A DNA stretch of 64,000 nt from Rubrivirga sp. SAORIC476 (GTDB lineage Bacteria > Bacteroidota > Rhodothermia > Rhodothermales > Rubricoccaceae): positions 886,040 to 950,039 of the forward strand of contig NZ_MVOI01000006.1 in NCBI RefSeq assembly GCF_002283555.1, written 5' to 3'. The notes beneath the pieces were generated by a model that was given only the letters and a program-made list of their open reading frames with translations, was not told where the DNA came from and did no database searches. Of the stretch, positions 1 through 8,930 are shown in pieces. The position numbers and the translations under genes are program-made. The number at the start of each line of letters is the position of its first letter. Position 1 is the first letter of the stretch.

Positions 1-215
1 TAGACGCCAGGCCACCGCCACCCATACTGCTGCTGGGCGACGAGTCCCTCCTCCTTCTCGCTGCCTGCGGAGGAGTACCAGTTGTGGAACGACCCGCCCG
101 CGACCCACTTCGTCTGGAACTGAGCGCGGGCATCCGGCGCGCCCAGCAGGATCAGGGCGCCGACGGCGAGGAGAGAGAGGCGGGCGGACGAGCGCACGGG
201 CATGTCAAGGGGCAT
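1..215 (-). CDS. Secreted protein of unknown function, N-terminal part only
   Basis: Reading on the minus strand from ATG at 215 (or the in-frame ATG at 203) gives a classical signal peptide: basic start, hydrophobic core (LLAVGALILL), and a likely cleavage after the Ala-Arg-Ala-Gln stretch. The mature part begins with FQTKWVAGGSFHNWYSS and continues Glu/Lys-rich up to the window edge, so at most about 70 residues are visible and the gene is cut off. It starts 44 bp after the stop of the TonB-dependent receptor on the same strand and is probably co-transcribed with it. I recall a W..G..HNWYS-type start in large secreted proteins encoded after TonB receptors in Rhodothermota, but this is memory only. 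No function is assigned. Confidence 0.6.
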   Translation of the reverse strand, partial: MPLDMPVRSSARLSLLAVGALILLGAPDARAQFQTKWVAGGSFHNWYSSAGSEKEEGLVAQQQYGWRWPGV

Positions 216-258
216 GAGTCAGAGGGCGACCGGCAGAGTGGAGAGCCGGGGAGCGGAC

Positions 259-3200
259 CTAGAGGCTGATCCGGACGCCGAAGAACACGTTCCGGGGGTT
301 CAGGAAGTTGAGGTACCCCTGGTTCGGCATGTCGATGTAGGCCTTCGTCTCCAGGACATCGGAGACACGGCCGGCGTCGGCCGGCGTCCAGGCGCCGTTC
401 TCAAAGACGATGTACGACTCGCTCGCGCGCTCGTAGTAGATGGTGCCAGCGACCCCATCCGCCTCGGCGCGCGACTGGATCGCCTCCATCGGCTGGTACG
501 GGACGTCCTCGGAGCGGTAGGCGCCGACCACGTCGTCGCCGGGGATGTTCGAGTAGTCGTCGCTCGCGGGGAAGTGGAGGCTCGAGAGGTACTCGATCTG
601 GTCCTGCCCGTCGTCGACGCCATAGAAGAGCGCCATCTCGCGACGGTTGAGCGCGTTGAGCACGTCGGCGTAGAAGGAGACCTCCCGGCCGGCGACGCTG
701 AACTGGCGCTGGAAGCGGAGATCGAGCGCCCAGCGGTCCCGGATCTCGACGTTCCGGGAGACGCCCGGCTCGGCGACGCCATTGTCGCCCCAGGTGTAGA
801 GGCCGCCGTCGCGCCACTGGCCCAGGAACGAGGTCCGCCAGCCGCCGAGCAGGCTCACGCCCGCAACGCTCGGGCCGAAGTCGTCCGGCGTGAAGAAGTC
901 GAGGTTGAGCCGCGCGAAGGGACGCGGGACCGGACGCGAGGAGGCCAGGCGGCGGAGGGCATCGCTCTCCTCCTGCTCGCGCTGCGTGGTCGAGTTCTGG
1001 AAGACGTCCCGGAAGCCGAAGTAGCCGGACTGGCGGACGTCATACGTGTAGTTGAAGAACCCCCGGAAGAACTCGCCCCGGGACTTCTGGAGCGTGAACT
1101 CGAAGCCCCGAATGTCGGCGTAGCTGTTCGGCTCCGTCCGGTCGTAGTCGATGGTGCCGTCGCGGCTCAGGTACGTCACGAGCCGGGGCTCCAGCGAGAT
1201 GTCCTTGTAGTAGCCCGCGATGCGTGCGGTGAACTGGTCGAAGAACGACTGCTCGTACCCGAGTTCGTAGGCGATCGTCCGCGGAAGCGGGTTGTTTGGG
1301 TCCGCGATCTGGGTGATCTGGCCGCCCACCGAGAACGCGCGCACGACGTAGAGTTGGTCGGAGTCCGGGACGGACCGGAAGTGGCCGTAGTTGAAGTAGA
1401 GCTTGCTGGCCTGCGAGACCGGGAACGACACGCCGAGCCGGGGGCTAAGCGTCACGATCTGCCGGGATGGGGAGGTCGTGAGGAGCGTGTCGAGCGCCGC
1501 CCGCGGCGTGCCGTCCGGCCCGAGCTGGACGCCGGCCAGGACCGGGTCGAAGAGGTTGTAGTCGTACCAGTTGCCGCCCGCCGTGAAGTAGTCCAGCCGG
1601 AGGCCGAGGTTGGCGATCATGCCGTCGAGCTCCAGCTTGGTCTGGCCGTAGGCCGCCGCCCGGATGGGCGTCTCGTCCCAGACCGTCCGCGCGTTCGTGC
1701 TCGTGAACGCCGAGTCGATGCGGGCGTAGTTGATCTGGCTCCGCGTCAGGTTGTACTCGAAGCCGGTCTTGATCTCGGCGAACCGCGTGAGCTGGTTGGT
1801 GTAGTCGCCCTGGAGGTTGTAGACCGTCACGCGCGACGAGTCGCGGGCGTTCGACATGCCGACGCCGATCCGGATGTCGCCGAGGCCCGTCGAGCCGTCG
1901 AGGCCGGCGACGTTGAACGGCTGCCACCCGAACGGGGCCTCGTTGAAGCCGTACCCGCCAATGGTGACGACCGTCGTGGTGTCGCGCCGCGGGCCGGGGT
2001 TGGTGTCGTACCGCGACTGGAAGCGGTTGGCCCGGATCTCGTAGTACGACGTGGGCGATAGCGAGTGCGAGAACTGCGCGCCGACCTGGTCATAGGTCGT
2101 CTGGGAGGGGCCCCAGTAGTCTCCCGAGAACGTCCGGCTGTCGATGAAGCTGGACCCGATCGGGCTCACACCCGAGAGGAAGTTCGCGATGCCCTCCGGG
2201 GAGCGGAAGATGCTGTTGTAGCCGGTCGAGACGGCGCCTGAGCGCGAGGAGCCGGTGCCCTCCTGGATTCCGAGCCGGCCTTCGACACTGAGCTTCATGC
2301 CCTGCGCCACGTCGCTGGTCAGCTTGATGTGCCCCGTCTGCTCGGCGTACGTGCGGGTGTGGAGCGGAATCAGGTAGGCGTTCTCCTCCCGGCGGAAGGA
2401 CCCGAAGAAGCGGAGGTTGCCGAGGCGCTGGGCGCCTGGAATCGGACCGCCGATGCCGAGGTCGATTTCGTAGTCGGGCGTGGTGACCTCGAAGTCCTTG
2501 CGGCGCTGGAACATGAACGCGTCCATGAGCGCCTGGGGCGTGAGATCGTTGGTCGGGTCCGCATCGGAGAGGAGGCCCGCGGAGACCGAGTTCCAGCCCT
2601 CGAAGCTGGGGTACTGGTCCTGAGTGGCCTGGTCCCAGGCCCCGTTGTCGGTGCCGGTGAAGGCGACCTCCGGGTCGGTGAACGGGCGGATCCAGTAGGC
2701 GTCGAGGTCGCTGGCGAGGCCGCCGAAGTTCTTCTGGGTGGGCGGGCTGTAGCGGGTCCGGATGTCGGCCTCGTAGCGGTCGCGGTCGCCTTCCTTGGTG
2801 ACCACGTTGACGACGCCCGAGCGGACGTTGCCGTACTCGGCATTGAAGCCGCCCGTCTGGACCTGCACCTCCTCGACGGAGGCGAGGCTGATGTTGGTGA
2901 AGGGGGCGTTGTTGCGCTCGTCGCGCAGCGTCAGGCCGTTGACCTGGAACGCGATCTCGTCGGCCCCGGAGCCGCGGACCACGAAGCCGTCCTGGACGCC
3001 CGCCTGGAGGGCCACCACGTTCTCGATCGAGGCCACCGGCAGCGCGGCGATCTCCTCGCTGCCCACGTTCGTGCGAGAGTTCGACACGTCGACCTCCACC
3101 GGAGGCCGCTCGGCGCGCACGATCACCTCCTCGGTGGTGGTGGTCTCCGGCTGGAGGGTCGCGTTGAGCGTCGTCGTCTGGCCGATGTCCACGTTGACGT

Positions 3201-3474
3201 TCTCGGTCAGCTGGGTGCTGTACCCGATCGACGAGATGCGGACGCTGTACGTGCCCGCGGGCACGTTCAGGATCGTGTAGTACCCGTCGACGTCGGCCGT
3301 CGCGCCGCGCGACGTCTCGACGATGAACACGGTCGCGCCGATGATGGCCTGACCGCTCTCGTCGACGATGCGTCCGGAGAGCTTGCCCGCCGTCTGCGCC
3401 GTGGCGACCGACGCGCCGAGGCCGACGAGCAGCAGGAGGAGGAGGGGGATGCGAAACGCAGTGGCAAAGGTCAT
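259..3474 (-). CDS. TonB-dependent receptor with CarboxypepD_reg-like N-terminal domain
   Basis: Outer-membrane active transporter of about 1071 residues. The ATG at 3474 is chosen because a signal peptide follows at once (MTFATAFRIPLLLLLLVG...ATAQ); the frame stays open further upstream but adds only polar residues. Residues about 28-110 form a carboxypeptidase-regulatory-like beta-sandwich (SGRIVDESGQAIIGATVF, DVDGYYTILNVPAGTYSVRI). Residues about 140-240 form the plug (VVRGSGADEIAFQVNGL, then TGGFNAEYGNVRSGVVNVVT). The rest is barrel, with alternating aromatic strands, and ends in a hydrophobic C-terminal strand (NVFFGVRISL). No SusD-like partner is visible; a secreted protein follows directly at the window edge. 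The substrate cannot be told from sequence. Export is Sec-dependent and the energy source would be TonB/ExbBD encoded elsewhere. Confidence 0.93.
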   Translation of the reverse strand: MTFATAFRIPLLLLLLVGLGASVATAQTAGKLSGRIVDESGQAIIGATVFIVETSRGATADVDGYYTILNVPAGTYSVRISSIGYSTQLTENVNVDIGQTTTLNATLQPETTTTEEVIVRAERPPVEVDVSNSRTNVGSEEIAALPVASIENVVALQAGVQDGFVVRGSGADEIAFQVNGLTLRDERNNAPFTNISLASVEEVQVQTGGFNAEYGNVRSGVVNVVTKEGDRDRYEADIRTRYSPPTQKNFGGLASDLDAYWIRPFTDPEVAFTGTDNGAWDQATQDQYPSFEGWNSVSAGLLSDADPTNDLTPQALMDAFMFQRRKDFEVTTPDYEIDLGIGGPIPGAQRLGNLRFFGSFRREENAYLIPLHTRTYAEQTGHIKLTSDVAQGMKLSVEGRLGIQEGTGSSRSGAVSTGYNSIFRSPEGIANFLSGVSPIGSSFIDSRTFSGDYWGPSQTTYDQVGAQFSHSLSPTSYYEIRANRFQSRYDTNPGPRRDTTTVVTIGGYGFNEAPFGWQPFNVAGLDGSTGLGDIRIGVGMSNARDSSRVTVYNLQGDYTNQLTRFAEIKTGFEYNLTRSQINYARIDSAFTSTNARTVWDETPIRAAAYGQTKLELDGMIANLGLRLDYFTAGGNWYDYNLFDPVLAGVQLGPDGTPRAALDTLLTTSPSRQIVTLSPRLGVSFPVSQASKLYFNYGHFRSVPDSDQLYVVRAFSVGGQITQIADPNNPLPRTIAYELGYEQSFFDQFTARIAGYYKDISLEPRLVTYLSRDGTIDYDRTEPNSYADIRGFEFTLQKSRGEFFRGFFNYTYDVRQSGYFGFRDVFQNSTTQREQEESDALRRLASSRPVPRPFARLNLDFFTPDDFGPSVAGVSLLGGWRTSFLGQWRDGGLYTWGDNGVAEPGVSRNVEIRDRWALDLRFQRQFSVAGREVSFYADVLNALNRREMALFYGVDDGQDQIEYLSSLHFPASDDYSNIPGDDVVGAYRSEDVPYQPMEAIQSRAEADGVAGTIYYERASESYIVFENGAWTPADAGRVSDVLETKAYIDMPNQGYLNFLNPRNVFFGVRISL

Positions 3475-3591
3475 CGGCGGGCCGGCAGTGACCGGGGTTG
3501 GAAGCGCTTTTCTGAGCCGTGTCTGGCTTCTGAGGCGCGTGGCATCGGTGGGGAAGATGGCGCAGTCGCAGGGACTCTGCAAGGTCAATCG

Positions 3592-3626
3592 GCGCGCCGG
3601 CCACGACCCAAATCGGGCCGGCGCGC
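3592..3626 (-). terminator. Strong hairpin after the nagB-like gene
   Basis: Perfect 11-bp inverted repeat (GCGCGCCGGCC at 3592-3602, GGCCGGCGCGC at 3616-3626) with a 13-nt loop, lying between the stop of the deaminase gene and the start of the TonB receptor. A T-run exists only on the opposite side (3631-3636). It probably ends the deaminase transcript, but it is not a textbook intrinsic terminator. Confidence 0.5.
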
Positions 3627-3640
3627 GCGATTTTTTAGAC

Positions 3641-5635
3641 TTAGGGCATCTCGTGAACGGTCACAAAAGCTTCGGCGGCGTAGCACTCGGGGAGGCCGAG
3701 CGCATCGAGCGCCGAGGCCGTCTCGGTGTTGCGGTCGCGGGCCCGTTCCCAGAACTCACGGTCGTCGTAGGCGCCGGGGAAGAGGGCACGGTCCTTCTGG
3801 CTCTCGTGCTTGTAGATGGCCTCGATCTTGAGGTCGAGGTCTGCCTTCGAGAGCGGCAGGAACACGTCCGCGCGGTCGATCTCCCACTCCTGCCACGCGC
3901 CGCGGTAGAGCCACACGAGCGGGCGGGGGTCGGCGGCCTTGCTGCGGCGCTTCTTGGCGGGTGCCCCGTCGCCGCCGGGGTCCACCTCGGTGAGCGTGTC
4001 GCCGTAGCGGCGGACCGCCTGGTCGATGGCGCTGTAGCACATCCGGTGGGTGCCGTGGGGGTCCGAGAGGTCGCCCGCGACGAACAGGTGCGTCGCGCCG
4101 GTCTCGGTGAGCAGGTCGAGCACGATCTGCACGTCGGCCTCACCGATGGGCGCCTTCTTGACGCGGCCCGTCTTGTAGAACGGCATGTCGAGGAAGCGGG
4201 CGTTCTCGGCGCCGAGCCCCATCACCTCGATGGCCGCGATGGCCTCGGTGTAGCGGATGAAGGCCTTGATCTTCTGGACCTCGTCCGTGTCCACCTCGGC
4301 GGGCTTCTTCTTGTCGATGTCGCGCAGGATGGCCGCCACCTTGTCCTTGACGGCGTCGCCGCCCTCGGGCGCGAGCACGTCCTGGCTCATTTCGATGAAC
4401 TGCAGGTGGCGGCGCACGTCCTGGTCGAAGACGGCCACCGACCCGTTGGTCATGTAGGCCACCGTGACGTCGTTGCCGTTGCGAACGAGCGCGTGCAGCA
4501 TGCCGCCCATCGAGATCACGTCGTCGTCCGGGTGGGGGCTGAAGACGATCACGCGCTGCTTCTTGGGCAGCTGGTCGCGGTAGATGACGCGCTGGCGGAG
4601 GTCCTCGAACACGGTCTGGCAGAGCTCGTCGACCCCGCCGGAGCCGTGGACGAGGTCGTGGAGGTGATGCCGGTGGAAGTCGCCGGCGTCGAGCCGGAGG
4701 ATGGCCTTGCCGGTCTCCTTGGACAGCCAGATGACGGCCCGCTTGGAGGCCTCGGGCGTCCACTCGACGCGCTTGACCAGCCAGGGCGTCTTCTCCCGCG
4801 TCAGCTCGGAGGCCGCCGCGCGGTCGACGTAGATCGACGCGTTGCTGTGGAGCTGGAGGTAGGTCGCCGAGACCTGCTGGTTCGGCGCCTCCTCGACGGC
4901 CTGGCGCACGATGGGCGCCTTGTGCTCGCCGGTCGCGATCAGGATGATCTCGCGGGCGTCCAGGATGGTGCCGACGCCCATCGTGATCGCTTCGCGGGGG
5001 ACGTACTTCTCTTCGAAGAAGTCCGACGCGGCGTCCTTGCGCGTGATCTCGTCGAGGACGATCAGGCGCGTCCGGTCCTCGGGCGTCGAGCCGGGCTCGT
5101 TGAAGCCGATGTGGCCGCTGCGCCCGATGCCGAGCAGCAGCAGGTCCATGCCCCCCGCGCGCTGGATCAGCCGCTCGTACTCGGCGGCGTGGGCCTCGAT
5201 CTCCTCCGGAGCGAGGTCGCCGCGCGGGATGTGGATGTTCTCCGCCGGCACGTTGACGTGGTCGAAGAAGTTCTCCCGCATGAACCGGTGGTAGCTCTGC
5301 AGGCTGTCCGGCGCCATCGGGACGTACTCGTCGATGTTGAACGTGACCACGTTCGAGAAGTCGAGCCCCTCCTCCTTGTGCATCCGGATCAGCTCCTGGT
5401 AGACGCCGATGGGCGTCGAGCCGGTGGGCAGTCCCAGCACCGCCGTGTCGCCGGCGCTCGTCTTGGCCTCGATGAGGGTGCGGACCTGCCGGGCGGCCTG
5501 CTTGGCGAGCGAGCCGGGGTCGTCGAAGATGAGCACCGGCAGGCGCTCGACGCCGTGGGCACGCCACGGCTGGCGCGTGAACGAAGGCTCGGAGGACGGG
5601 AGGGTACGGGGCGCCGTACCGGCGAAAGCGGGCAT
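3641..5635 (-). CDS. nagB: Glucosamine-6-phosphate deaminase-like protein fused to a PIG-L family deacetylase
   Basis: 664 residues from ATG 5635. Residues about 33-330 are a NagB fold: LGLPTGSTP phosphate loop, FNIDEYV (D102 matching catalytic Asp72 of E. coli NagB) and GIGRSGHIGFNEPGS (H175 and E180 matching His143 and Glu148). The position of E. coli Asp141 is Ser173. Residues about 360-560 are a PIG-L/LmbE-like N-deacetylase with SPHPDDD (368-372, metal site) and DPHGTH. This two-domain form is common in Bacteroidota and about 2.5 times longer than plain NagB. The expected role is conversion of GlcN6P (possibly GlcNAc-6P via the second domain) into fructose-6-phosphate plus ammonia in amino-sugar and wall-sugar recycling. 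It is transcribed alone; the nearest minus-strand neighbour is the TonB receptor 166 bp downstream. Activity of this variant is uncertain because of the Asp-to-Ser change. Confidence 0.88.
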   Translation of the reverse strand: MPAFAGTAPRTLPSSEPSFTRQPWRAHGVERLPVLIFDDPGSLAKQAARQVRTLIEAKTSAGDTAVLGLPTGSTPIGVYQELIRMHKEEGLDFSNVVTFNIDEYVPMAPDSLQSYHRFMRENFFDHVNVPAENIHIPRGDLAPEEIEAHAAEYERLIQRAGGMDLLLLGIGRSGHIGFNEPGSTPEDRTRLIVLDEITRKDAASDFFEEKYVPREAITMGVGTILDAREIILIATGEHKAPIVRQAVEEAPNQQVSATYLQLHSNASIYVDRAAASELTREKTPWLVKRVEWTPEASKRAVIWLSKETGKAILRLDAGDFHRHHLHDLVHGSGGVDELCQTVFEDLRQRVIYRDQLPKKQRVIVFSPHPDDDVISMGGMLHALVRNGNDVTVAYMTNGSVAVFDQDVRRHLQFIEMSQDVLAPEGGDAVKDKVAAILRDIDKKKPAEVDTDEVQKIKAFIRYTEAIAAIEVMGLGAENARFLDMPFYKTGRVKKAPIGEADVQIVLDLLTETGATHLFVAGDLSDPHGTHRMCYSAIDQAVRRYGDTLTEVDPGGDGAPAKKRRSKAADPRPLVWLYRGAWQEWEIDRADVFLPLSKADLDLKIEAIYKHESQKDRALFPGAYDDREFWERARDRNTETASALDALGLPECYAAEAFVTVHEMP

Positions 5636-5926
5636 GACCGGGGAAAGACGGGGTGTGGCCTGCCGCGTTCTGAGCGATGGAACCCGGCCGGGCCGGGAGC
5701 CCCATCCCCAGAAGCTGCGCACGTCGCGGCGGGCTCTGGATGAATGGAGCCGGGAGTGTACCGCCGCTCTGCTGCACCGGGGGGGTCCTTTTTGCGCCGT
5801 CAGGCCGTCGGGATTCAACCTAGGGGTATTCCCCATGGGGTGGGGGCCGGGCGGGGACCCTGGTCGCGAAGGGATGGACCGACGTGCTGAACAGGCGTAC
5901 CGTGGGCTCTCTCCCGCCCGCCACCG

Positions 5927-8869
5927 ATGGTCCGCCGCCTTTCGCTTTTCTCCGCTGCCCTGCTGACGCTCGCCGGGTGCGGTGCCTCCGCGCCCGTCTC
6001 GGTGCCGGAGGCGCCTCCTCCCGTCGTGACCGCGCCTCCCGTGACGCCAGCCGTGGGGAGCGCAGCCCGCGACGCACAGGCGATGGCGGCTGTCCGCGGC
6101 GTCCTCGCTCGCTGCCGCGCGGCCGACTGCGGCTTGCCCGTCGGCCGGGGCGTCGAGGTGGACACGGTCGCGGTGGTGGACGGTGTCGCAGTCGCTCGCT
6201 TCTCGCAGGACCTCGGCGACGCACCGGTGCGCCCGGCTTCGGCGGCGGCATTTGAGGCGGCCGTGGCCGAGGCGGTCCGCGGCGCCTACCCCGGTGCCGC
6301 GGTCCGGGTCGAGACGCGTGGCGTGGCGCTGACCGCCCTCATCCCAAACGCCGACCGCGTCCCCGCCGACCGTGACTCCGACCGGCTTTTCGCACCGCCG
6401 GTGGCCACTCCGCCGTTGGTGCGCCCTGCGGACGAGGACCGGATTCCGACGGCCGGGCTGGCCGGGCGCCACGTCGCCCTGTGGCCCAGCCACGGCTGGC
6501 TCTACAACGCCGACGCCCGCGCCTGGGGCTGGCAGCGCGCCCGTCTGTTCACCACCATCGAGGACCTGCTGACCGTCGGCTTCGTGACGCGTGAACTGAC
6601 GCCGATGTTCGAGCGAGCCGGGGCCGTCACGCTGCTGGCGCGTGAGCGCGACACGGCCCCCGAGGTGATCGTGGACGAGGGCTCGCGCGGCTACGCCGAG
6701 ACGGGCCTGTGGGGCGACGGTCCGACGGGATTCGGCCTTCGCGCCAGCTACGGCGACGGTGAGAACCCCTTCCGCCTCGGCCGATCGAGGGAGGCGGTCG
6801 GCGGGGCGCGGGCGCGTCACACCGCGACCTGGACGCCCGACCTGCCTGAGGCCGGGCGCTACGCCGTCCATGTGAGCTACGCCGCCGGGGCGGACCGCTC
6901 CGAGGCGGCGCGCTACACCGTCGTCCACGCGGGCGGCACCACCGACGTGCTCGTGAATCAGAGCATCGGTGCGGGGACATGGGTGTACCTCGGCACGTTC
7001 GAGTTCGAGGCCGGGTCGCGGGGCCGCGTCACGCTCGTCGTGGGCACCGACGGGACCGTCTCCGCCGACGCCGTCCGCTTCGGCGGCGGGGAGGGCGTCA
7101 TCCGGCGCGGCGCCGGGACCAGCGGGCGGGCGCGGTGGATGGAGGGCTCGCGCTACTACCAGCAGTTCGCGGGCGCGCCCACCTCGGTCTACAACATCAC
7201 CGACGACCCGGGGAACGACTACACCGACGACTTCCGCAGCCGCGCCGAGTGGGCGAACTGGCTCCGCGGCGCGCCGTTCGGCCCGAGCGACGCGCCCGAC
7301 CTGCCCGGCCTCGGCATTCCCGTGGACGCGGTCCTCGCGTGGCACACCGACGCAGGCATCGACCGCGACGGCACCATCGGGACGCTCGCCATCTACAACG
7401 TCCCCGGCATGGACGAGTCGGGTGCCTTCGCCGATGGCACCTCGCGCCTCGCCAACCGCGACCTCGCCGACGGGGTCCAGACGACCCTGGTGGACGACAT
7501 CCGTCGCCTCTACGCGCCGTCGTGGTCGCGCCGCCAGCTCTGGGACCGCAGCTACTCGGAGTCGACGCGGCCCGCGGTGCCGTCGCTCCTGCTGGAGCTG
7601 CTCTCGCACCAGAACTTCCGCGACATGCGCTTCGCGCTCGACCCGCGCTTTCAGTTCGACGCCGCCCGTGCGGTCTACAAGGGCTACGGCCGCTTCCTCG
7701 CCGCCCAGCGCGGCGACCGGTTCGTCCCGCAGCCGCTCCGACCGACGCACGTCTACGCGCTCCTCGAGGGCGACCGCGTCGCGCTCGGCTGGCAGCCCCA
7801 GCCCGACCCGCTGGAGCCGGACGCGTTGCCGACGGCCTACGTCGTCTACACCCGCGACGGCGCCATCGGCTGGGACGAGGGGACGCGTGTCGAGGGGACC
7901 TCGGTGCGGTTGCCCGCGCCGCCAGCGGGGATCGTCCGCAGCTACCGGGTCGCGGGCGTCAATGAGGGGGGAGAGGGGCGGCCCTCCGAGGCACTGGCGG
8001 TCGGTGTGGGGGAGCCGGGCGCGTCCCCGGTTCTCGTCGTGGATGGCTTCGACCGCGTCGCCCCGCCCGACGCCGTCGACGTGCCGGGCAACGCGGGATT
8101 CGTGGACCCGGTCGGCGTGCCCGAGGGCATCGGGGTGATCACGGTCGGGGCGCAGCGCGTGTTCGATCCGTCGGCGGAGTACGTCAGCGACCCGCAGCCG
8201 GGCTGGGGGGCGAGTGGGTCCGAACTGGAAGGAACGCTCATCATGGGCAACGACCGCGACCACGCGGCGGTCCACGGCCGCGCGCTGCTCGCCGTCGGGC
8301 GCTCGTTCTCGTCCGCCTCCGACGAGGCCGTCGCCGACGGCACAGTCGACCTGGCGGACGTCGCCGTGGTCGACCTCGTGCTCGGCCTGGAGCGGCGTAC
8401 GGCGTGGCCCGACCCGGCCGATCCGCGCTCGCCAGCGTTCGAGGCGCTGCCGGAGCCCCTCCGCGACCGCCTTGGGATGTACCTCGACGGCGGCGGCGCG
8501 CTGGTCGTGTCGGGGGCGCACTGGGCGAGTGACGCAGCGAGCGACTTCGCGTCGGCCGCCTGGGTTCGCACCCACCTCGGCGTCCGGGCGGACGGACGTG
8601 CCGATGGGGTGCTGGCCGTCGCCCTCGGCGGCTCCGCGGTGCCCTTCGGGACGGCCTACGGGCCGAGGCGCTATGCCGTCCGCTGGCCGGACGTGCTGGC
8701 CCCCAGTGGCATCCGCGCCGAGATCGTGGGCCGCTTCGGGTCGGGCGAGGTCGCCGCCGTCGCCCACGGGCGGACACTCAGCCTGAGCGTCCCGCTGGAG
8801 TCCGTGTTCGACGCCGAGGCGCGCGCGGGACTGATGGAAGAGGCGCTCCGGCGGGTGCTGGGCGAGTAG
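5927..8869 (+). CDS. Large lipoprotein with amidase-like and golvesin C-terminal-like domains (often annotated xanthan lyase)
   Basis: 980 residues. The N-terminus carries a signal with lipobox LTLAGC, so it is probably anchored in a membrane by lipidated Cys19. After a Pro/Val linker, residues 50-135 look like a small alpha/beta domain. Residues 165-240 (GRHVALWPSHGWLYN) resemble the start of an N-acetylmuramoyl-L-alanine amidase fold. About 244-388 match the golvesin C-terminal-like beta-sandwich (VDEGSRGY, TWTPDLPEAGRYAVHVSY, WVYLGTFEFEAG, SADAVRFGG). About 605-697 is a fibronectin type III domain, and 770-980 an alpha/beta domain starting GNDRDHAAVHGRALLAVG. I do not see the classical zinc ligands of Amidase_3 with certainty, so catalysis is unproven. 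It is the only plus-strand gene in this part of the window. Substrate unknown; cell-wall or polysaccharide binding is an inference from the neighbours. Confidence 0.75.
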   Translation: MVRRLSLFSAALLTLAGCGASAPVSVPEAPPPVVTAPPVTPAVGSAARDAQAMAAVRGVLARCRAADCGLPVGRGVEVDTVAVVDGVAVARFSQDLGDAPVRPASAAAFEAAVAEAVRGAYPGAAVRVETRGVALTALIPNADRVPADRDSDRLFAPPVATPPLVRPADEDRIPTAGLAGRHVALWPSHGWLYNADARAWGWQRARLFTTIEDLLTVGFVTRELTPMFERAGAVTLLARERDTAPEVIVDEGSRGYAETGLWGDGPTGFGLRASYGDGENPFRLGRSREAVGGARARHTATWTPDLPEAGRYAVHVSYAAGADRSEAARYTVVHAGGTTDVLVNQSIGAGTWVYLGTFEFEAGSRGRVTLVVGTDGTVSADAVRFGGGEGVIRRGAGTSGRARWMEGSRYYQQFAGAPTSVYNITDDPGNDYTDDFRSRAEWANWLRGAPFGPSDAPDLPGLGIPVDAVLAWHTDAGIDRDGTIGTLAIYNVPGMDESGAFADGTSRLANRDLADGVQTTLVDDIRRLYAPSWSRRQLWDRSYSESTRPAVPSLLLELLSHQNFRDMRFALDPRFQFDAARAVYKGYGRFLAAQRGDRFVPQPLRPTHVYALLEGDRVALGWQPQPDPLEPDALPTAYVVYTRDGAIGWDEGTRVEGTSVRLPAPPAGIVRSYRVAGVNEGGEGRPSEALAVGVGEPGASPVLVVDGFDRVAPPDAVDVPGNAGFVDPVGVPEGIGVITVGAQRVFDPSAEYVSDPQPGWGASGSELEGTLIMGNDRDHAAVHGRALLAVGRSFSSASDEAVADGTVDLADVAVVDLVLGLERRTAWPDPADPRSPAFEALPEPLRDRLGMYLDGGGALVVSGAHWASDAASDFASAAWVRTHLGVRADGRADGVLAVALGGSAVPFGTAYGPRRYAVRWPDVLAPSGIRAEIVGRFGSGEVAAVAHGRTLSLSVPLESVFDAEARAGLMEEALRRVLGE

Positions 8870-8930
8870 CGGCAGGGAGGCGGCGGGCGACGGGAGCGTC
8901 CCCGCCTGATCTCCCCACGGTCCGCATGCT

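Noticed and set aside
202..2061. 619-residue plus-strand reading frame opposite the TonB receptor
   Set aside because: Composition is Arg/Val/Glu/Ala-rich with no domain text; it mirrors the codon pattern of the receptor on the other strand. The receptor has clear plug and barrel motifs.
3368..5743. 791-residue plus-strand frame opposite the deaminase fusion
   Set aside because: Antisense shadow of a well-supported gene; no signal, no recognisable motif.
5927..8869. Annotation as xanthan lyase
   Set aside because: That name comes from the golvesin C-terminal-like domain; no polysaccharide lyase catalytic domain is visible.
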